From: Comamonas thiooxydans
GTDB taxonomy: Bacteria; Pseudomonadota; Gammaproteobacteria; Burkholderiales; Burkholderiaceae_C
Length of the DNA stretch: 64,000 nucleotides
NCBI RefSeq assembly: GCF_002157685.2
Contig: NZ_AP026738.1
Location: 3,782,001 to 3,846,000 of the forward strand
Direction of reading: 5' to 3'
Under the pieces are notes generated by a model. The model saw only the letters and a list, made by a program, of their open reading frames with translations. It was not told the origin of the DNA and did not search any database. The position numbers and the translations under genes are program-made. Shown here piece after piece: positions 8,034-16,140 of the stretch. Each line of letters starts with the position of its first letter. Position 1 is the first letter of the stretch.

Positions 8034-8765
8034 TCATGCAATATCGAACAGACGGCCCCAGCCTTTGACGGAGGAAGGATCACGCCCGACCGCGCGCAGC
8101 ATGCCCCAGACCGTGGTGCTCACGGTATCGAGCAGCGGCACGCCCCAACGGCGCTCCACCTCTTCGGCCAGGTGCGCAGCGCGCAAATTGGTGCAGTAGG
8201 TCACGACGGCGTCGGGCTTGCCCTCTTCGATCACGTTGCCGATGAGTTGCAGCAGCTGCTCGGGCTCCACCAGCGCAAAGCTGTGGTTGACCGAGATGTC
8301 CAGATGGCGCTCTGCCGTGGTCTCGACGCCTGCGGCGCGGTAGTTGTTGACGATGCATTGCTGCACGTCCGCCGTGTACGGGCTGACGATGGCCAGCTTC
8401 TTCACGGAGAGCTTTTCCATCAGCTCATTGAGCGCCAGGATGGCCGTCGTGGCCTTGATGCCGGTGCGCTCGGCAATACGCTCGCACAGCCGCATGTCGG
8501 TCTCAAAGCCACGCCATCCTGCGGCCGTGCCGCTCCAGCCGATCACGTCCACCTTGGCATCGGCCAGCAGCTCGGCGGCGGCCAGGATCTTGCTGTCGTC
8601 AAACTGGTTCAGTGCCCCCTCGGCCAGCGAAATCTCGGTCACCGTGAAGCGCGAAAAATGGGCCGAGCAGTTGCCGGCACTGGCAGCCAGCGCGCTGGTC
8701 AGAGGCTCCAGCGCGGTGTTGGAAGAAGGCGTGAGCACGCCCAGGCATGTCGTAGTTGCAGTCAT
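8034..8765 (-). CDS. Maleate isomerase / arylmalonate decarboxylase-like protein
   Basis: 243 residues of the Asp/Glu racemase superfamily. GVLTPSSNTALEP (9-21) is the signature of the maleate isomerase / arylmalonate decarboxylase branch. The second catalytic Cys is present (Cys191 in TYCTNL). At the first Cys position the sequence reads WSGTAAG, with Gly79, as in arylmalonate decarboxylase (Gly74/Cys188), so isomerase or racemase chemistry by two cysteines is unlikely. The ATG at 8765 has GGAGA upstream. First gene of the minus-strand arm of the GntR-linked island. Confidence 0.8.
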   Translation of the reverse strand: MTATTTCLGVLTPSSNTALEPLTSALAASAGNCSAHFSRFTVTEISLAEGALNQFDDSKILAAAELLADAKVDVIGWSGTAAGWRGFETDMRLCERIAERTGIKATTAILALNELMEKLSVKKLAIVSPYTADVQQCIVNNYRAAGVETTAERHLDISVNHSFALVEPEQLLQLIGNVIEEGKPDAVVTYCTNLRAAHLAEEVERRWGVPLLDTVSTTVWGMLRAVGRDPSSVKGWGRLFDIA

Positions 8766-8833
8766 CTTGCTTGTCTCCGTTGTATGGCCAACCGGCAAAC
8801 CGGTTGGCCGGCATTGTTCACCTCGCCCAAACA

Positions 8834-8857
8834 AACGTCAACAATATTGTTGACAAT
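8834..8857. promoter_or_regulatory. Tandem GntR/FCD-type operator, minus-strand arm
   Basis: A perfect ATTGT-TG-ACAAT dyad (8846-8857) abuts a degenerate unit AACGT-CA-ACAAT (8834-8845). Together they contain the perfect 18-bp palindrome GTCAACAATATTGTTGAC at 8837-8854. The TTGT-N2-ACAA core fits FadR/FCD regulators. It lies 70-90 bp upstream of the AMDase-like gene. The same 12-mer recurs at 8969-8980. Confidence 0.7.
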
Positions 8858-8968
8858 AAATCAAAATCAAATCGCTCAAAGTTATCTGACAAGAAAATCT
8901 TCACTGCGTCGCCACCTTGCACCTCACAGCGTATTTCATAGAAAAATTCCCAAATAGGTGTTTACGAT

Positions 8969-8992
8969 ATTGTTGACAATATTGTCGACATT
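8969..8992. promoter_or_regulatory. Tandem GntR/FCD-type operator, plus-strand arm
   Basis: ATTGT-TG-ACAAT (8969-8980), identical to the dyad at 8846-8857, is followed directly by ATTGT-CG-ACATT (8981-8992). The centre TGTTGACAATATTGTCGACA (8971-8990) is a 20-bp palindrome with one mismatched pair. A TTGACA hexamer (-35-like) lies inside at 8973-8978, so binding should block the promoter of the MFS gene at 9046. Confidence 0.7.
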
Positions 8993-9045
8993 TAGATTTC
9001 GACCTCACATCGAACAACCAACCAACCGATGGAGCGAGACCCGAG

Positions 9046-10353
9046 ATGCAAAACCCAACCACACTTGCCGCGCCACAGGCGGCGGCAGCGCCGACCAAGG
9101 TGCGCTGGAAGATCTTCCTGATGATGCTTTTCCTGATCGCGGTCAATTACATTGACCGCGCATCGCTGTCCGTGGCCATGCCCATGATCGCCAAGGAGTT
9201 CGATCTCAGCCCTGCCGTTCAGGGCCTGCTGATGAGCTCCTTCTTCTGGACCTATGCCTTCATGCAGATTCCCGGCGGCATGCTGGCCGACCGTTTCGGC
9301 CCACGCGTGGTCATCGTCTGCTCCACCCTGGGTTGGGGCTTCTTCCAGGCCATCGCCGCAGCTTGCACCGGCTGGGTGTCGCTGCTGATCACCCGTCTGG
9401 GTCTGGGCGCCTCCGAGGCCCCCATCTACCCCGCAGGCGGCAAGCTCAACGGCATCTGGATGACCCAGAACGAACGCGGCCGCGGCGCCACGCTGCTGGA
9501 CGGTGGCGCACCGCTGGGCGCGGCCCTGGGCGCGCTGATCATCGCCGGCCTGCTGACTCACTTCGACTCCTGGCGCGTATCCTTCGTCGTCGCGGGCGTT
9601 GGCACCATGATCGCGGGTGTCTTTGCCTGGTGGTATATCCGCAACCATCCCCGTGAGCACGCCGGCGTCAATGAAGCCGAAGCTGCCTTCATCGAGGAAG
9701 CACATGCCGCCGACCTCGCCGCCGAACCCGCCCATGCCAGCGGCAAGGTGATGGACTTCTTCAAGTACCGCTCGGTATGGGGCATGTTCTTCGGCTGGAT
9801 GTGCTTCAACGCGCTGTTCTACGGCCTGCTGACCTGGATGCCCACCTACCTGTCCAAGGTGCATGGCATGGACATCAAGCAGATGGGCGGCGCCGTGTTC
9901 ATCATGTTCTTCTCCGGCTTCGTCGGTGAGATGGTCGGCGGCTGGATTGCCGACAAGTGGAAGGCTGCGGGCGCTTCGCAAGCCAAGGTGCTGCGCACGC
10001 TGTTCGGTATCGCCTCGATCATCGCCACCATCGCCATCTACAACGTGGCCCGCTTCAAGGACCCCGTGACCATCGTGATCCTGCTGTCGGTAACGCTGTT
10101 CTTCCTGCGCTGGTGCGGTCTGTTCTGGTGCGTTCCCTCCATTCTGGGCACCCGCAAGCGCGTTGGCTTCCTGGGCGGCGTCATGAACCTGGGCGGCAAC
10201 TTCGCCGGCATCGGCGTACCCATTCTGGTGGGCGTGATCGTGCAGGCCACCGGCTCCTACGACATGGCCATGATGCTCTTCGCTGCTGCAGGCGCAGGCC
10301 TGTTCGTCTGCTCGTCGATCGTGATCGACTACAGCAAGAAGATCCCGGTCTAA
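9046..10353 (+). CDS. MFS transporter, anion:cation symporter (ACS) type
   Basis: 435 residues with about 12 membrane segments. NYIDRASLSVAMPMIAKEF (about 27-45) followed by GGMLADRFGPR is the classic start of the ACS branch (phthalate, hexuronate, galactonate and similar organic anions). First gene of the plus-strand arm of the island, 54 bp after the tandem operator. It should import the substrate, probably a carboxylate-bearing compound, for the hydantoinase and serine hydrolase encoded next. Confidence 0.9.
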   Translation: MQNPTTLAAPQAAAAPTKVRWKIFLMMLFLIAVNYIDRASLSVAMPMIAKEFDLSPAVQGLLMSSFFWTYAFMQIPGGMLADRFGPRVVIVCSTLGWGFFQAIAAACTGWVSLLITRLGLGASEAPIYPAGGKLNGIWMTQNERGRGATLLDGGAPLGAALGALIIAGLLTHFDSWRVSFVVAGVGTMIAGVFAWWYIRNHPREHAGVNEAEAAFIEEAHAADLAAEPAHASGKVMDFFKYRSVWGMFFGWMCFNALFYGLLTWMPTYLSKVHGMDIKQMGGAVFIMFFSGFVGEMVGGWIADKWKAAGASQAKVLRTLFGIASIIATIAIYNVARFKDPVTIVILLSVTLFFLRWCGLFWCVPSILGTRKRVGFLGGVMNLGGNFAGIGVPILVGVIVQATGSYDMAMMLFAAAGAGLFVCSSIVIDYSKKIPV

Positions 10354-10394
10354 GTACCGCCCCGCCTCGCCTGGACACTTTGATGGAGAACCCC

Positions 10395-11609
10395 ATGCCT
10401 TTGCCCACACGCCGAGCCTTGGCCCTGACCTGCGCCACGGCCATCGCCTCAACCCTGAGCACATATGCCGCCACGCCAGCCAGCCGCAACTCCGTCGCCG
10501 TCCAGGCGAGTCCTGATTTCCCTGCTGCCGCCCCCGAGTCCGTAGGCGTGGATTCGCGCCCTCTGGTTCAGTTGTCCGAGATGATCCGCAAGGAAAACCT
10601 CGACGTGCGCAGCTTTCTCGTCGTCAAGGACGGCAAGCTGATCTATGAGCGCTACAGCCAGGGCCTGACGCGCAACCACAACTACGAGCTGTACTCCATC
10701 ACCAAGAACGTGACGGCCCTGGCCGCCGGCGTTCTGGTGGACGAGGGCCACAGCAAGCTCGACGAGAAAGTGGCGCCCATCCTGGCCAAGGCCCGCCCCG
10801 ACCTCCAGGACGCCTTCTCCGACAAGCAATCCATTGAACTGCGGCATGTGCTGTCCATGTCCACGGGCCTGATCTACAACTTCAAACCCACCGACGACCC
10901 CATCTACTACGGCGCCCCCGACCGTCTCAAGCTGGCGGCCGAAACCACGCCCAAGGTAGCGCCCGGCACGACCTTCGACTACACCGACGTCAACCCCATC
11001 CTGGCCAGCGCCACGCTGGGGGCCGACGCCGGTATGCCACTGCAGGACTTTGCGAAGGAGAGACTCTTCAAGCCCATGGGCATGAGCCATTACGCCTGGG
11101 AGCGGGCTGACGACAAGGGCCTGGTCTCCTCCGGCTGGGGGCTGCGCCTGCGCGCCGTGGATATGGCCAAGCTAGGCCAGCTGGTGCTGACCGGCGGCCG
11201 CTGGGACGGCAAGCAGATCGTCTCCCAGGCCTGGGTCCGTACCATGACCGCGCCCGCCTCGGCGCCATGGTATGGCTATTACTGGTGGATCAACGACATC
11301 GTCGCCACCGAGCCCGAAACCCACGCCATGGGCTTCAAGGGCCAGTTCATCGTGGTATTGCCCGAGCGCAATGCCGTGGTGGTCATGACCAGCATGCTGC
11401 CCATCGAAGGCGGCCTGCGCGAATCCCGGAACGTGCTGGCCATCCGCCGCATGGTCAATGACTACGTGCTGCCCGCGCTGAGCAACCAGGCCCATGCCAA
11501 ACCCACGCCCGCCCGCCACAAGGCGTTGGCGCGCGAACTCGAACTCGCATCACAACACCAGGGCAAGTCCGGAGCACCGGCAGACCCTACCGACACCCCG
11601 AAACTCTGA
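10395..11609 (+). CDS. Exported beta-lactamase-family serine hydrolase
   Basis: 404 residues. The start TRRALALTCATAIASTLSTY is a signal peptide, possibly Tat-type because of the Arg pair, so the enzyme is probably periplasmic. The serine beta-lactamase/class C motifs are SITK (Ser101-Lys104) and a Tyr motif YTDVN (Tyr195), with HAMGFKGQFIVV near residue 312 in the KTG-like strand. The ATG at 10395 follows GGAGA. Relatives include esterases, amidases and 6-aminohexanoate-dimer hydrolase. In this island it may hydrolyse an amide or ester before uptake; the substrate is unknown. Confidence 0.85.
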   Translation: MPLPTRRALALTCATAIASTLSTYAATPASRNSVAVQASPDFPAAAPESVGVDSRPLVQLSEMIRKENLDVRSFLVVKDGKLIYERYSQGLTRNHNYELYSITKNVTALAAGVLVDEGHSKLDEKVAPILAKARPDLQDAFSDKQSIELRHVLSMSTGLIYNFKPTDDPIYYGAPDRLKLAAETTPKVAPGTTFDYTDVNPILASATLGADAGMPLQDFAKERLFKPMGMSHYAWERADDKGLVSSGWGLRLRAVDMAKLGQLVLTGGRWDGKQIVSQAWVRTMTAPASAPWYGYYWWINDIVATEPETHAMGFKGQFIVVLPERNAVVVMTSMLPIEGGLRESRNVLAIRRMVNDYVLPALSNQAHAKPTPARHKALARELELASQHQGKSGAPADPTDTPKL

Positions 11610-11617
11610 TATTCAGC

Positions 11618-13051
11618 ATGAAATCCAGCGAATTTGATCTCGTAGTGCGCAATGCGCGCGTTGCCACCGCCAGCGACATCTTTGAATCCGATATAGCCAT
11701 CCGCGACGGCAAGATTGTCCAGCTGGGCACCAACCTGCCCGCCGGCGCCCGCGAATATGACGCTGCCGGCCGCGTGGTCACGCCCGGCGGCATCGACGCC
11801 CACTGCCACCTGGACCAACCCATGGAACCGCCGGTGCGCATGGCCGACGACTTCGACAGCGGCACGCGCGCCGCTGCCTGCGGCGGCACCACCACCGTGA
11901 TTCCGTTCGCCGCCCAGGCCAAGGGCCAGTCGCTGCGCGCGGCCGTGGAGGACTACCACCGCCGTGCCGACGGCAAGGCCCACGTGGACTACGGTTTCCA
12001 CATGATCGTCAGCGACCCCACGCCCGAAGTTCTGGAGAAGGAACTGCCCCAGTTGATCCGCGAAGGCTATACCTCCTTCAAGATCTACATGACCTATGAC
12101 GATCTGAAGCTCAACGACGGCCAGATCCTCGACGTGCTGGACGTGGCGCGCAAGTACGACGCCACTGCCATGATCCATGCCGAGAACGCCGACTGCATCC
12201 AGTGGCTGACCAAGCGCCTGGAAGCCAGCGGCCGCTCCGCTCCGCGCTACCACGCGGTCTCTCGCCCCATGCTGGTGGAGCGCGAAGCCACCCACCGCGC
12301 CATTGCCCTGTCCGAGCTGGCCGACGTACCCATTCTCATCGTCCACGTGTCGGGCCGCGAGGCTGTCGAGCAGATCCGCTGGGCCCGCTCCCACGGCATG
12401 AACATCATGGCCGAAACCTGCCCGCAATACCTGTTCCTGAGCGCAGAAGACCTGGGCATAGACGACAGTTATCAGGGTGCCAAGTGCGTGTGCAGCCCAC
12501 CGCCGCGCGACCAGGCCAACCAGGAAGTGATCTGGAACGGGCTGAACGACGGCCTGTTCACCGTGTTCTCCTCGGACCATGCGCCGTTCAACTACGATTC
12601 ACCCGAAGGCAAGAAGCCCAATGGCGAGGAGGTTTCCTTTGGCCACATTCCCAACGGTATTCCTGGCATCGAGACCCGCCTGTCGCTGCTCTACACGCAT
12701 GGTGTGCTGACGGGCCGCATGACACTCAACCGCTTCGTGGAACTGACCTCCACCAACCCGGCCAAGGTCTACGGCCTGCATCCGCGCAAGGGCAGCATTG
12801 CCATCGGCGCCGATGCCGACCTCGTGGTCTGGCAGGAAGGCGAACGCGCCATCAGCAACCGCGATCTGCACCACAACGTGGACTACACGCCCTATGAAGG
12901 CCAGCAGCTCAAGGCCTGGCCCTGCCTCACCCTGTCTGCGGGACAGGTAGTCTGGGACGGCGAGCAGTTCCACGGCCGCTCCGGCGGCGGCCGCTTCCTG
13001 CAGCGCGGCGCGCCCACACTGCTGCCCAAGCGCCACCAGGCCCGCTTCTGA
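11618..13051 (+). CDS. Hydantoinase / dihydropyrimidinase
   Basis: 477 residues, the usual length for this cyclic amidohydrolase. The binuclear metal site is complete: His62 and His64 in DAHCHLD, Lys155 in SFKIYM (the carboxylated lysine), His187, His243 and Asp320 in SSDHAPF. It opens cyclic diamides such as hydantoins or dihydropyrimidines to N-carbamoyl amino acids in the cytoplasm. It begins 8 bp after the serine hydrolase stop. No N-carbamoyl amino-acid hydrolase is found nearby, so the fate of the product is open. Confidence 0.93.
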   Translation: MKSSEFDLVVRNARVATASDIFESDIAIRDGKIVQLGTNLPAGAREYDAAGRVVTPGGIDAHCHLDQPMEPPVRMADDFDSGTRAAACGGTTTVIPFAAQAKGQSLRAAVEDYHRRADGKAHVDYGFHMIVSDPTPEVLEKELPQLIREGYTSFKIYMTYDDLKLNDGQILDVLDVARKYDATAMIHAENADCIQWLTKRLEASGRSAPRYHAVSRPMLVEREATHRAIALSELADVPILIVHVSGREAVEQIRWARSHGMNIMAETCPQYLFLSAEDLGIDDSYQGAKCVCSPPPRDQANQEVIWNGLNDGLFTVFSSDHAPFNYDSPEGKKPNGEEVSFGHIPNGIPGIETRLSLLYTHGVLTGRMTLNRFVELTSTNPAKVYGLHPRKGSIAIGADADLVVWQEGERAISNRDLHHNVDYTPYEGQQLKAWPCLTLSAGQVVWDGEQFHGRSGGGRFLQRGAPTLLPKRHQARF

Positions 13052-13062
13052 ATCCATTTCTA

Positions 13063-13141
13063 AATCAACCGATTACTTTGTCGGCTTCGCTTGTCGTGCT
13101 ACAGCACTGCCTGCGCTTCGCCTTCGCCCACTCGGTTGATT
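13063..13141. repeat. Long-spaced inverted repeat between the hydantoinase and racemase-like genes
   Basis: AATCAACCGA (13063-13072) is matched exactly in inverse by TCGGTTGATT (13132-13141), 59 nt apart. The interior is rich in CTTCGC/GCTTCG. This is most of the 124-bp gap inside the operon. It may be an inserted miniature repeat or a large RNA stem-loop that tunes expression of the downstream genes. Confidence 0.5.
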
Positions 13142-13175
13142 GAGAAACGGAGTAAAACCTCTTCACGAACACACC

Positions 13176-13922
13176 ATGAAACTGCTCATCATCAACCCCA
13201 ATATCTCCGAGAGTGTCACCGCCCTCATCGAGAAAGAGGCCAGGCTGGCCGCCGCGCCGGGCACGGAAATCACCATGATGACCGCGCCCATGGGCGTGGC
13301 TTATATCGAGACGCGTTTCGAGGCCATGATCGCAGCCTATGCCGTGGCCGAGCTGGCCGCCGAACATGCGCACCAGCATGACGCCGTCATCCTGGCGGCC
13401 TTTGGCGATCCGGGCCTCGAAGGCCTGCGCGAGGCGCTGGACATCCCCGTGCTGGGCATGACGGAGTCCGCGCTCATGAGCGCCTGCATGCTGGGCAAAC
13501 GCTTTTCCATCATCGCCATCTCCAGGCGCATCACGGCCTGGTATCGCGACATGGTGGAGCGCAATGGCCTGATTGACCGCTTGGCCAGCATCCGTTGTCT
13601 CGATGAGCCGCTGCGCGACATCGGCAGCGTTCAGGACGATCATGCAGCGCGCTTGCAGGCCCTGTGCGAAGCCGCCTTTCATGATGACGGCGCCGATGTG
13701 CTGATCATCGCCGGCGCGCCGCTGGCAGGCCTGGCCCGCTCCATCAAGCACCAGTTGCCGGTGCCCGCGGTTGACGGCGTCTCCAGCGCCGTCAACCATG
13801 CGCAAAGCCTAGTCTCGCTGGCTCCCGCGCCCGCCCGGGCCGGCAGCTTCGCCAAGCCGCCACGCAAGGACTTCAAGAACCTTCCTCCTGGACTGACTCA
13901 GCTCCTGAGCAAGCTGCCGTAA
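13176..13922 (+). CDS. Asp/Glu/hydantoin racemase-family protein lacking both usual catalytic cysteines
   Basis: 248 residues starting MKLLIINPNISESVT, as in hydantoin racemase HyuE. The two catalytic cysteines of HyuE (ACFGDPGL and GCAG) are replaced: the sequence reads LAAFGDPGLEG (Ala75) and IAGAPLAG (Ala181). The fold and the FGDPGL loop are kept, so the protein is probably folded and used, but two-base Cys racemisation is not expected. It sits between the hydantoinase and the GntR gene. It could be a lyase or decarboxylase, or a binding protein. I used the ATG at 13176 because the fold begins there. Confidence 0.85.
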   Translation: MKLLIINPNISESVTALIEKEARLAAAPGTEITMMTAPMGVAYIETRFEAMIAAYAVAELAAEHAHQHDAVILAAFGDPGLEGLREALDIPVLGMTESALMSACMLGKRFSIIAISRRITAWYRDMVERNGLIDRLASIRCLDEPLRDIGSVQDDHAARLQALCEAAFHDDGADVLIIAGAPLAGLARSIKHQLPVPAVDGVSSAVNHAQSLVSLAPAPARAGSFAKPPRKDFKNLPPGLTQLLSKLP

Positions 13923-13939
13923 AGGCTTCAAAGAAGCCT
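13923..13939 (+). terminator. Hairpin after the racemase-like gene
   Basis: AGGCTTC-AAA-GAAGCCT is a perfect 7-bp stem starting one base after the stop codon. No U-tract follows, so it may be an attenuator or mRNA-stabilising stem rather than a full terminator. It would set the GntR gene apart from the structural genes. Confidence 0.4.
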
Positions 13940-13991
13940 CATGCCGCGCGTCTATCGGGAGGCTTGCCAGCCGATACTAGAATTCACCCAC

Positions 13992-14711
13992 ATGTCGACA
14001 AAAACGGCTTTTAAAGTGAACAATCGAAACAGCGCCTCCCGCTCCGAAATCACCGTAGATGAAATGGCTTCGCGCATTGCGACTGCCATCCATGAACATC
14101 GTTTGCTACCGGGCACCAAGCTGGGAGAAGACAGGCTAGCCAGCATCTTCAACACCAGCCGCGCCCGGGTTCGTGAGGTTCTGGCCCGCATGGCCCGCGA
14201 GCAGATGGTGGAGCTTTTCCCCCAACGCGGTGCTTTTGTCGCCAAGCCGAGCATTGATCAGGCCTTGGATGTGTTTGAAGCGCGCCGCCTGATCGAACCA
14301 GGTGTGGTACAGCGCCTGGTCAAACATGTCGACAATACCAAGATTCGCAGACTCCAGGCCCACCTCAAGGCCGAGCGAGACGCTAGAAAAAATGCGGACA
14401 AACGCGCCACCGTCCGCCTATCAGGCGAGTTCCACGTGCTGCTGGCCGAACTCGCGGGCAACTCTGCACTGCTTCGCAGCATGCGTGAGCTGTCAACGCT
14501 GACCTGCCTGACCATTTCTCTCTACGAGTCTGCCGTCAATACCTGCTGCCTGGTGGACGAACATGAAGCCGTTGTCGACGCCATCATTGCAGGCAACAGC
14601 GAGCAGGCCGAACAATTGATGCTCAAGCACCTTGATCACATTCAGGGCAGCCTGCGTCTGGAGGCCGATGCAGACGGAGCAGATCTCGAAGAAATTCTGG
14701 GCGACATCTAG
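13992..14711 (+). CDS. GntR-family regulator, FadR/FCD type
   Basis: 239 residues: an N-terminal winged HTH (about 20-85; LGEDRLASIFNTSRARVREV) and a C-terminal all-helical FCD ligand domain (about 93-225) with the usual His residues in SGEFHVLL and DEHEAVVDAI. FCD regulators generally repress catabolic operons and are released by a pathway metabolite. It is the only DNA-binding gene in the island, and FCD regulators bind TTGT-N-ACAA dyads, matching the operators at 8834 and 8969. I took the ATG at 13992; an upstream in-frame start at 13941 overlaps a hairpin. Confidence 0.9.
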   Translation: MSTKTAFKVNNRNSASRSEITVDEMASRIATAIHEHRLLPGTKLGEDRLASIFNTSRARVREVLARMAREQMVELFPQRGAFVAKPSIDQALDVFEARRLIEPGVVQRLVKHVDNTKIRRLQAHLKAERDARKNADKRATVRLSGEFHVLLAELAGNSALLRSMRELSTLTCLTISLYESAVNTCCLVDEHEAVVDAIIAGNSEQAEQLMLKHLDHIQGSLRLEADADGADLEEILGDI

Positions 14712-14872
14712 GCAGCTAGGCAGTCACTCTTTGATATGACCCTGGCTTGCGCCATCTGCGCAACAGATGCCCCTGTCTCCACTGAAGATGGCTTGGCCGC
14801 GCGGAGTATCGATCTACAGGGTTAGCATGAGCGGCACCGCCCGATCACCCGACATCCGCCCCCGGGGCACTT

Positions 14873-15454
14873 ATGAGCACCACCCCTGCCCCAACCGCCA
14901 TCTCGCGCCCTCGCCCACGCGATCTGCGCGAGCTTTTCTGGTCGCTGACCTTTCTGGCCTTGCAGGGCTTTGGCGGCGTACTGGCCGTGGTCCAGCGCGA
15001 GTTGGTGGAAAAGCGCCAGTGGTTGAGCAACGAAGAATTCATCGAAGACTGGGCCGTGGCGCAGATCATGCCCGGCCCCAATGTGGTGAATCTGTCCATC
15101 ATGCTGGGCGAACGCTACTTCGGCTGGCGCGGTGCCGTCGTGGGGTTGTGCGGAATGCTGACGTTTCCCATGCTGGCGGTCATCAGCCTCACCCTGCTCT
15201 ATACCCAGTTCGCGGCCAACCCGGCCGTCGCCGGAGCACTGCGCGGCATGGGCGCCGTGGCGGCAGGGCTGGTGGCCGGCATGGGCCTGAAGCTGGCTGG
15301 CACACTGCGCAAGCACCCGCTGGGCAAGTGGTATTGCGCAGGGCTGGCCATCGCCGCCTTTGTGCTGGTGGCCGTGCTGCGCCTGCCGCTGTTCTGGGCC
15401 TTGCTGCTGGTGGGCGCAACAGGCTGCGTGCTGACCTACCGGAGGCTGGCATGA
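14873..15454 (+). CDS. chrA: Chromate transporter, N-terminal-half ChrA protein
   Basis: 193 residues. LFWSLTFLALQGFGG (about 21-35) and QIMPGPNVVNLS (about 64-75) are the CHR-domain signatures; about six membrane segments follow. In short-chain CHR systems two half-size proteins of opposite topology form the transporter. The stop overlaps the start of the second half-gene by ATGA. CHR proteins export chromate; other CHR members may move sulfate or other anions. Confidence 0.9.
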   Translation: MSTTPAPTAISRPRPRDLRELFWSLTFLALQGFGGVLAVVQRELVEKRQWLSNEEFIEDWAVAQIMPGPNVVNLSIMLGERYFGWRGAVVGLCGMLTFPMLAVISLTLLYTQFAANPAVAGALRGMGAVAAGLVAGMGLKLAGTLRKHPLGKWYCAGLAIAAFVLVAVLRLPLFWALLLVGATGCVLTYRRLA

Positions 15455-16050
15455 GCACGCTGACGATCGAGCTGCAGACCATGGACTGGCTGCATCTTTT
15501 TGCCTATTTCCTGACGCTGTCGCTGATGGCCGTGGGTGGAGCCATCACTGCTGCGCCCGATATGCACCGCTATCTGGTCGACGGCAATCGCTGGCTGTCG
15601 GAAACCCAGTTCACCAGTTCCATCGCCATTGCCCAGGCCGCCCCCGGCCCCAATGTGTTGTTCATCGCCCTGCTGGGCTGGAACGTGGGTCTGAATGCGG
15701 GAGGCGGCGCCGGCCCGGTGGCTTGGGGACTGGGAGCACTGGGTGTTGCGGTGAGCATGGTGGGCATTTTGCTGCCCAGCTCGCTGCTGACCTGGCAGGC
15801 CTCGCGCTGGGGTCAGCGCAACCGGGACAAACGCGGCGTGCGCGCCTTCAAGCAAGGCATGGCTCCGCTGGTGATTGGCCTGCTGCTGGCGACAGGCTGG
15901 CTGCTGGGCAGCGCCAGCGGCAACCCGGGCAAGGACTGGAAGCTATGGCTGCTGAGCCTTGCATGCACATTGCTGGTATGGCGCACACGCATTCATCTGC
16001 TGTGGCTGCTGGCTGCCGGCGCGGCGCTGGGGGCACTGGGCTGGGTGTAA
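15451..16050 (+). CDS. chrA: Chromate transporter, C-terminal-half ChrA protein
   Basis: 199 residues. LFAYFLTLSLMAVGGA (about 14-29) and IAQAAPGPNVLFIA repeat the CHR signatures of the preceding gene. About six membrane segments. The ATG at 15451 overlaps the previous stop by 4 bp, so the two halves should be made in equal amounts. No chrB or other metal-resistance gene is adjacent. Confidence 0.9.
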   Translation: MSTLTIELQTMDWLHLFAYFLTLSLMAVGGAITAAPDMHRYLVDGNRWLSETQFTSSIAIAQAAPGPNVLFIALLGWNVGLNAGGGAGPVAWGLGALGVAVSMVGILLPSSLLTWQASRWGQRNRDKRGVRAFKQGMAPLVIGLLLATGWLLGSASGNPGKDWKLWLLSLACTLLVWRTRIHLLWLLAAGAALGALGWV

Positions 16051-16140
16051 ACGCAGTACCGCCCCCCGGGGTTGGAAGATCGGCGTCAACTGCCAAAGCA
16101 GTCTCCTTACTGAGACAGCCGCTAGCAATCCAATGCTGGC

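Noticed and set aside
8992-10464. Minus-strand open frame of about 490 codons opposite the MFS gene
   Set aside because: The plus strand encodes a clear ACS transporter; the mirror frame is His/Gly/Asp-rich with no motif.
14767-16050. A single long frame over both chromate-transporter halves
   Set aside because: The two CHR halves are in different frames joined by an ATGA overlap, which is normal for short-chain CHR pairs, not a frameshift.
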